Source of the DNA: Micromonospora sp. ALFpr18c
GTDB taxonomy: Bacteria; Actinomycetota; Actinomycetes; Mycobacteriales; Micromonosporaceae
Length of the DNA: 33,640 nucleotides
Direction of reading: 5' to 3'
Assembly (NCBI RefSeq): GCF_008868155.1
Contig: NZ_WBKR01000043.1
Location: 1 to 33,640, forward strand
This document shows, one piece after another, positions 31,891 through 33,640 of this stretch. Position 1 is the first letter of the stretch; each line of letters begins with the position of its first letter. Both the position numbers and the translations under genes were made by a program. Below the pieces are notes generated by a model that saw only the letters and a list, made by a program, of their open reading frames with translations, had not been told where the DNA came from and ran no database searches.

Positions 31891-33066
31891 GTGCCAGTCA
31901 CCATCCGGGACGTCGCCCGGGCGTCCGGTGTGCACATCTCCACCGTGTCCCGCACCTTCTCGGCCCCGCACCTGGTCAACCCGGAGACCCGGGTCCGCGT
32001 GCTGGCCTGCGCGGAGGATCTGGGTTACCGGCCGAACCGGGCCGCCCGGGCCCTGATCACCGGCCGTACGCACAACATCGGCCTGATCATCGCGGACATC
32101 GCGAACCCGTTCTTCCCGCCGCTGATCAAGGCGGCGGAGAGCCAGGCCCGCCACCGCGACTACCACGTCTTCGTGGCCGACACCAACGAGGACCCGACCG
32201 CCGAGGAGGAGTTGGTCCACGCCCTCGCCAAGCAGGTGGACGGGGTGCTGCTGTGCAGCCCACGGATGAGCAACAGCCTCATCGAACAGCTCAGCCGCGA
32301 GGTGCCGCTGGTGGTGGTGAACCGCCAGGTGACCGGCCTGCCCTGCGTGCTGATGGATGTCGGGCAGGGCGCCCGGGCGGCGATCGAGCACCTCGTCGGC
32401 CTCGGCCACGACCGCATCGCCCTGCTCGGCGGCCCGCGCAGCTCATGGACCAACCGGGAGATGCGCCGCGCCGCCGCCACGGCCGCCCGCGCCGGCGGCG
32501 CCGAGCTGACCATGCTCGGCCCCAACGCGCCCACCGAGACCGGCGGCTCGGCCGTCGCCGAGCAGGTGCGGCGCAGCGGTGTGTCGGCCGTGCTCGCCTA
32601 CAACGACCTGATGGCGATCGGCCTCATCGAGGGGCTGGACGCGCTCGGGGTCCGGGTGCCGCAGGAGGTGAGCGTCGTCGGGGTCGACGACATCGCCCTG
32701 AGCCGGCTCACCCGCCCCAAACTGACGACGGTGGCCACACCCACCGCGGCCGCCGGCCGGACGGCCGTCGACATGCTGCTGCAACAGGACACCGAGTCAC
32801 CGCGCGGCGCGCGAGGGCTCGGTGCCGGCACGGCGCTCGGCGTCCGTCGTACCACCGCACAGGTAATGCTCCAGACCGACCTGGTCATCCGCGACTCGAC
32901 CGGCCCGGGCCCGCACGCCCGACCGGCACGTCCCCTGGCCGCATCGCGTGGCCCGGACCCGCATTGCCCTGCGGGCCCGGGCACCACGACCGCGGCCACC
33001 GGTGACGCCATCGCCTCCAAATACTGCAACGGTGGTTCGCAACTTCGGGTGGATGTGGCTCGATAG
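31891..33066 (+). CDS. LacI/GalR-family transcriptional regulator of the uronate operon
   Basis: A 391-aa protein. Residues 2-25 (VTIRDVARASGVHISTVSRTFS) are the LacI helix-turn-helix, with the hinge helix at NRAARALITG (about 48-57). The periplasmic-binding-protein-like effector domain follows (NIGLIIADIANPFFPPLIKAAE, VDGVLLCSPRMS, VLAYNDLMAIGLIEGLDALGVRVPQEVSVVGVDDI). GTG 31891 has AAGGGG 6 nt upstream; an in-frame GTG at 31858 is less likely because it would leave almost no leader. It is divergent from the uronate operon and flanked by two matching operators. The C-terminal 45-50 residues after LVIRDSTG are Pro/Gly/Arg-rich, unlike the family. They run to the edge of an IS remnant, so the original 3' end may have been altered by insertion or deletion. 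Confidence 0.9.
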   Translation: MPVTIRDVARASGVHISTVSRTFSAPHLVNPETRVRVLACAEDLGYRPNRAARALITGRTHNIGLIIADIANPFFPPLIKAAESQARHRDYHVFVADTNEDPTAEEELVHALAKQVDGVLLCSPRMSNSLIEQLSREVPLVVVNRQVTGLPCVLMDVGQGARAAIEHLVGLGHDRIALLGGPRSSWTNREMRRAAATAARAGGAELTMLGPNAPTETGGSAVAEQVRRSGVSAVLAYNDLMAIGLIEGLDALGVRVPQEVSVVGVDDIALSRLTRPKLTTVATPTAAAGRTAVDMLLQQDTESPRGARGLGAGTALGVRRTTAQVMLQTDLVIRDSTGPGPHARPARPLAASRGPDPHCPAGPGTTTAATGDAIASKYCNGGSQLRVDVAR

Positions 33067-33072
33067 TCCATT

Positions 33073-33486
33073 GTGGTTGGCGTTGGGTTGGTTGAGTGGT
33101 GGGAAGTCGGGCTGGGTGAGTTGTTTGCCCGGATCGCGGGCCGGTTCTCGCGGGTGGAGCCGCGGAAGCGGGCGTTCGCTTATGTGCGAGGGCTGCTGTC
33201 GCCGTTGGAGCGGCGTAACGGGTGGACTCTCGCGGAGCAGGCTGGTGACCGGTCGCCGGACGGGATGCAGGCGGTGTTGTGTAGCCCGTGTTGGGATGCC
33301 GACGCGGTGCGTGATGATGTTCGCGATTATGTGGTGGAACACCTCGGCGATCCTGCTGCGGTGTTGGTTGCCGACGAGACTGGGTTTTTGAACAAGGGGA
33401 CCGGTCTGCGGGGGTGCAGCGGCAGTATTCGGGGACGGCGGTCGGAGAACTGTCGGATCGGTACGTTCCTGTGCTATGCCTCTGGC
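33073..33486 (+). pseudogene. IS701-family transposase, decayed and 3'-truncated
   Basis: From GTG 33073 the frame reads ELFARIAGRFSRVEPRKRAF, then RNGWTLAEQAGDRSPDGMQ, DADAVRDDVRDYVVEHLGDPAAVLVADETGFLNKG and ENCRIGTFLCYASG, the N-terminal third of an IS701 transposase with its first catalytic Asp (VADETGF). Between KG and ENC the expected GVQRQYSGTA is encoded at 33411-33440 but in another frame, so paired small indels have occurred. Similarity stops at about 33486, where the end of a different IS begins; about two thirds of the protein is missing. The region is lower in GC than the rest of the window. Confidence 0.8.
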
Positions 33487-33488
33487 AA

Positions 33489-33509
33489 GGGGCCACGGCC
33501 GTTTCATGA
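33489..33509. repeat. putative terminal end of an ISAs1-family element
   Basis: This short non-coding stretch (GGGGCCACGGCCGTTTCATG...) lies between the end of IS701 similarity and the stop of the ISAs1-type transposase, where an IS terminal inverted repeat is expected. The other end is outside the window, so the repeat and target duplication cannot be checked here. Confidence 0.45.
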
Positions 33510-33640
33510 TCACGATGTGAGGCCGAGGATGGTGAATGGCCTGGTCATGTTGCGGGCTGCCCAGCGGGTGGCTTCGGTGATGTCGGGTCGGCCGGCCAGG
33601 CGTAGGGCGTTGATGGCGAGGTTGCGTAGCGAGGCCAGGA
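33510..33640 (-). CDS. ISAs1-family transposase, C-terminal 42 residues (rest beyond window)
   Basis: On the minus strand the frame enters from the right edge and reads LASLRNLAINALRLAGRPDI, then TEATRWAARNMTRPFTILGL and TS before a TGA at 33510-33512. The pattern LRNLAIxALRLAGxxxI...ARxxxRPxxxL is the conserved C-terminus of ISAs1-like transposases of actinomycetes. The orientation is opposite to the IS701 remnant, whose reading frame it interrupts. Whether the element is intact cannot be told. Confidence 0.75.
   Translation of the reverse strand, partial: LASLRNLAINALRLAGRPDITEATRWAARNMTRPFTILGLTS

Noticed and set aside
33019..33050. Possible third LacI operator near the end of the regulator gene (TGCAACGG...TTCGCA)
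   Set aside because: The half-sites are imperfect and the spacing is wrong for the TGCAANCGNTTGCA pattern; it lies inside or after the coding end with no promoter.

Overview
This is a high-GC actinomycete chromosomal segment with strong G/C preference at codon third positions, frequent GTG starts, GGAGG-type ribosome sites and many 4-bp stop/start overlaps. The gene content (polyprenol-phosphate-mannose mannosyltransferases, a SARP/BTAD regulator, a contractile tail-like locus, a LacI-controlled uronate operon) would fit Micromonosporaceae. That placement is an inference, not something the sequence proves.

Layout. (a) 1-774: 5' part of an unrecognised minus-strand gene running off the window. 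(b) 941-3588: two overlapping integral-membrane GT-C mannosyltransferases (MptB-like, then GT87). (c) 3654-4536: a secreted barnase-type guanyl ribonuclease, a strong hairpin, and a barstar-family inhibitor with its interface residues kept. (d) 4734-22220: a 14-gene, almost gapless plus-strand cluster for a contractile, phage-tail-like injection machine, ending in a SARP/BTAD regulator. Gene order follows the tail module of P2-like myophages: sheath, tube, small protein in the chaperone slot, large protein in the tape-measure slot, GpU-like, a protein in the gpX slot, gpD/gpV-type spike, PAAR-like tip, gp25, gpJ, gpI-like. There are no capsid, terminase, portal, integrase, lysis or recognisable fibre genes, and no AAA+ ATPase of the type common in extracellular contractile injection systems (eCIS). 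The tape-measure slot holds a 1068-aa multidomain protein with a Gly/Thr/Ser linker and a hydrophobic C-terminal region. It is translationally coupled to a 493-aa protein carrying a PD-(D/E)XK-nuclease-like motif. These two are the best candidates for cargo, and this is the most interesting region of the window.

(e) 22239-22272: a 34-bp palindromic terminator between convergent genes. (f) 22282-24654, minus strand: a Tat-exported berberine-bridge-type FAD oxidoreductase and a stand-alone RelA/SpoT-type HD hydrolase. (g) 24878-31652, minus strand: a tightly coupled five-gene sugar-acid operon (Gfo/Idh/MocA dehydrogenase, uronate isomerase, FucD-type dehydratase, fructuronate reductase/mannitol dehydrogenase family, second Gfo/Idh/MocA). 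It diverges from a LacI-family regulator at 31891-33066. Both promoters can be read, and each has a LacI-type palindrome placed to repress it. (h) 33073-33640: a decayed IS701-family transposase cut by the end of an ISAs1-family element that runs off the window. Base composition drops here, marking a mobile-element junction.

No rRNA, tRNA or CRISPR array was found. Function calls rest on motif and synteny recognition by eye, not database searches.
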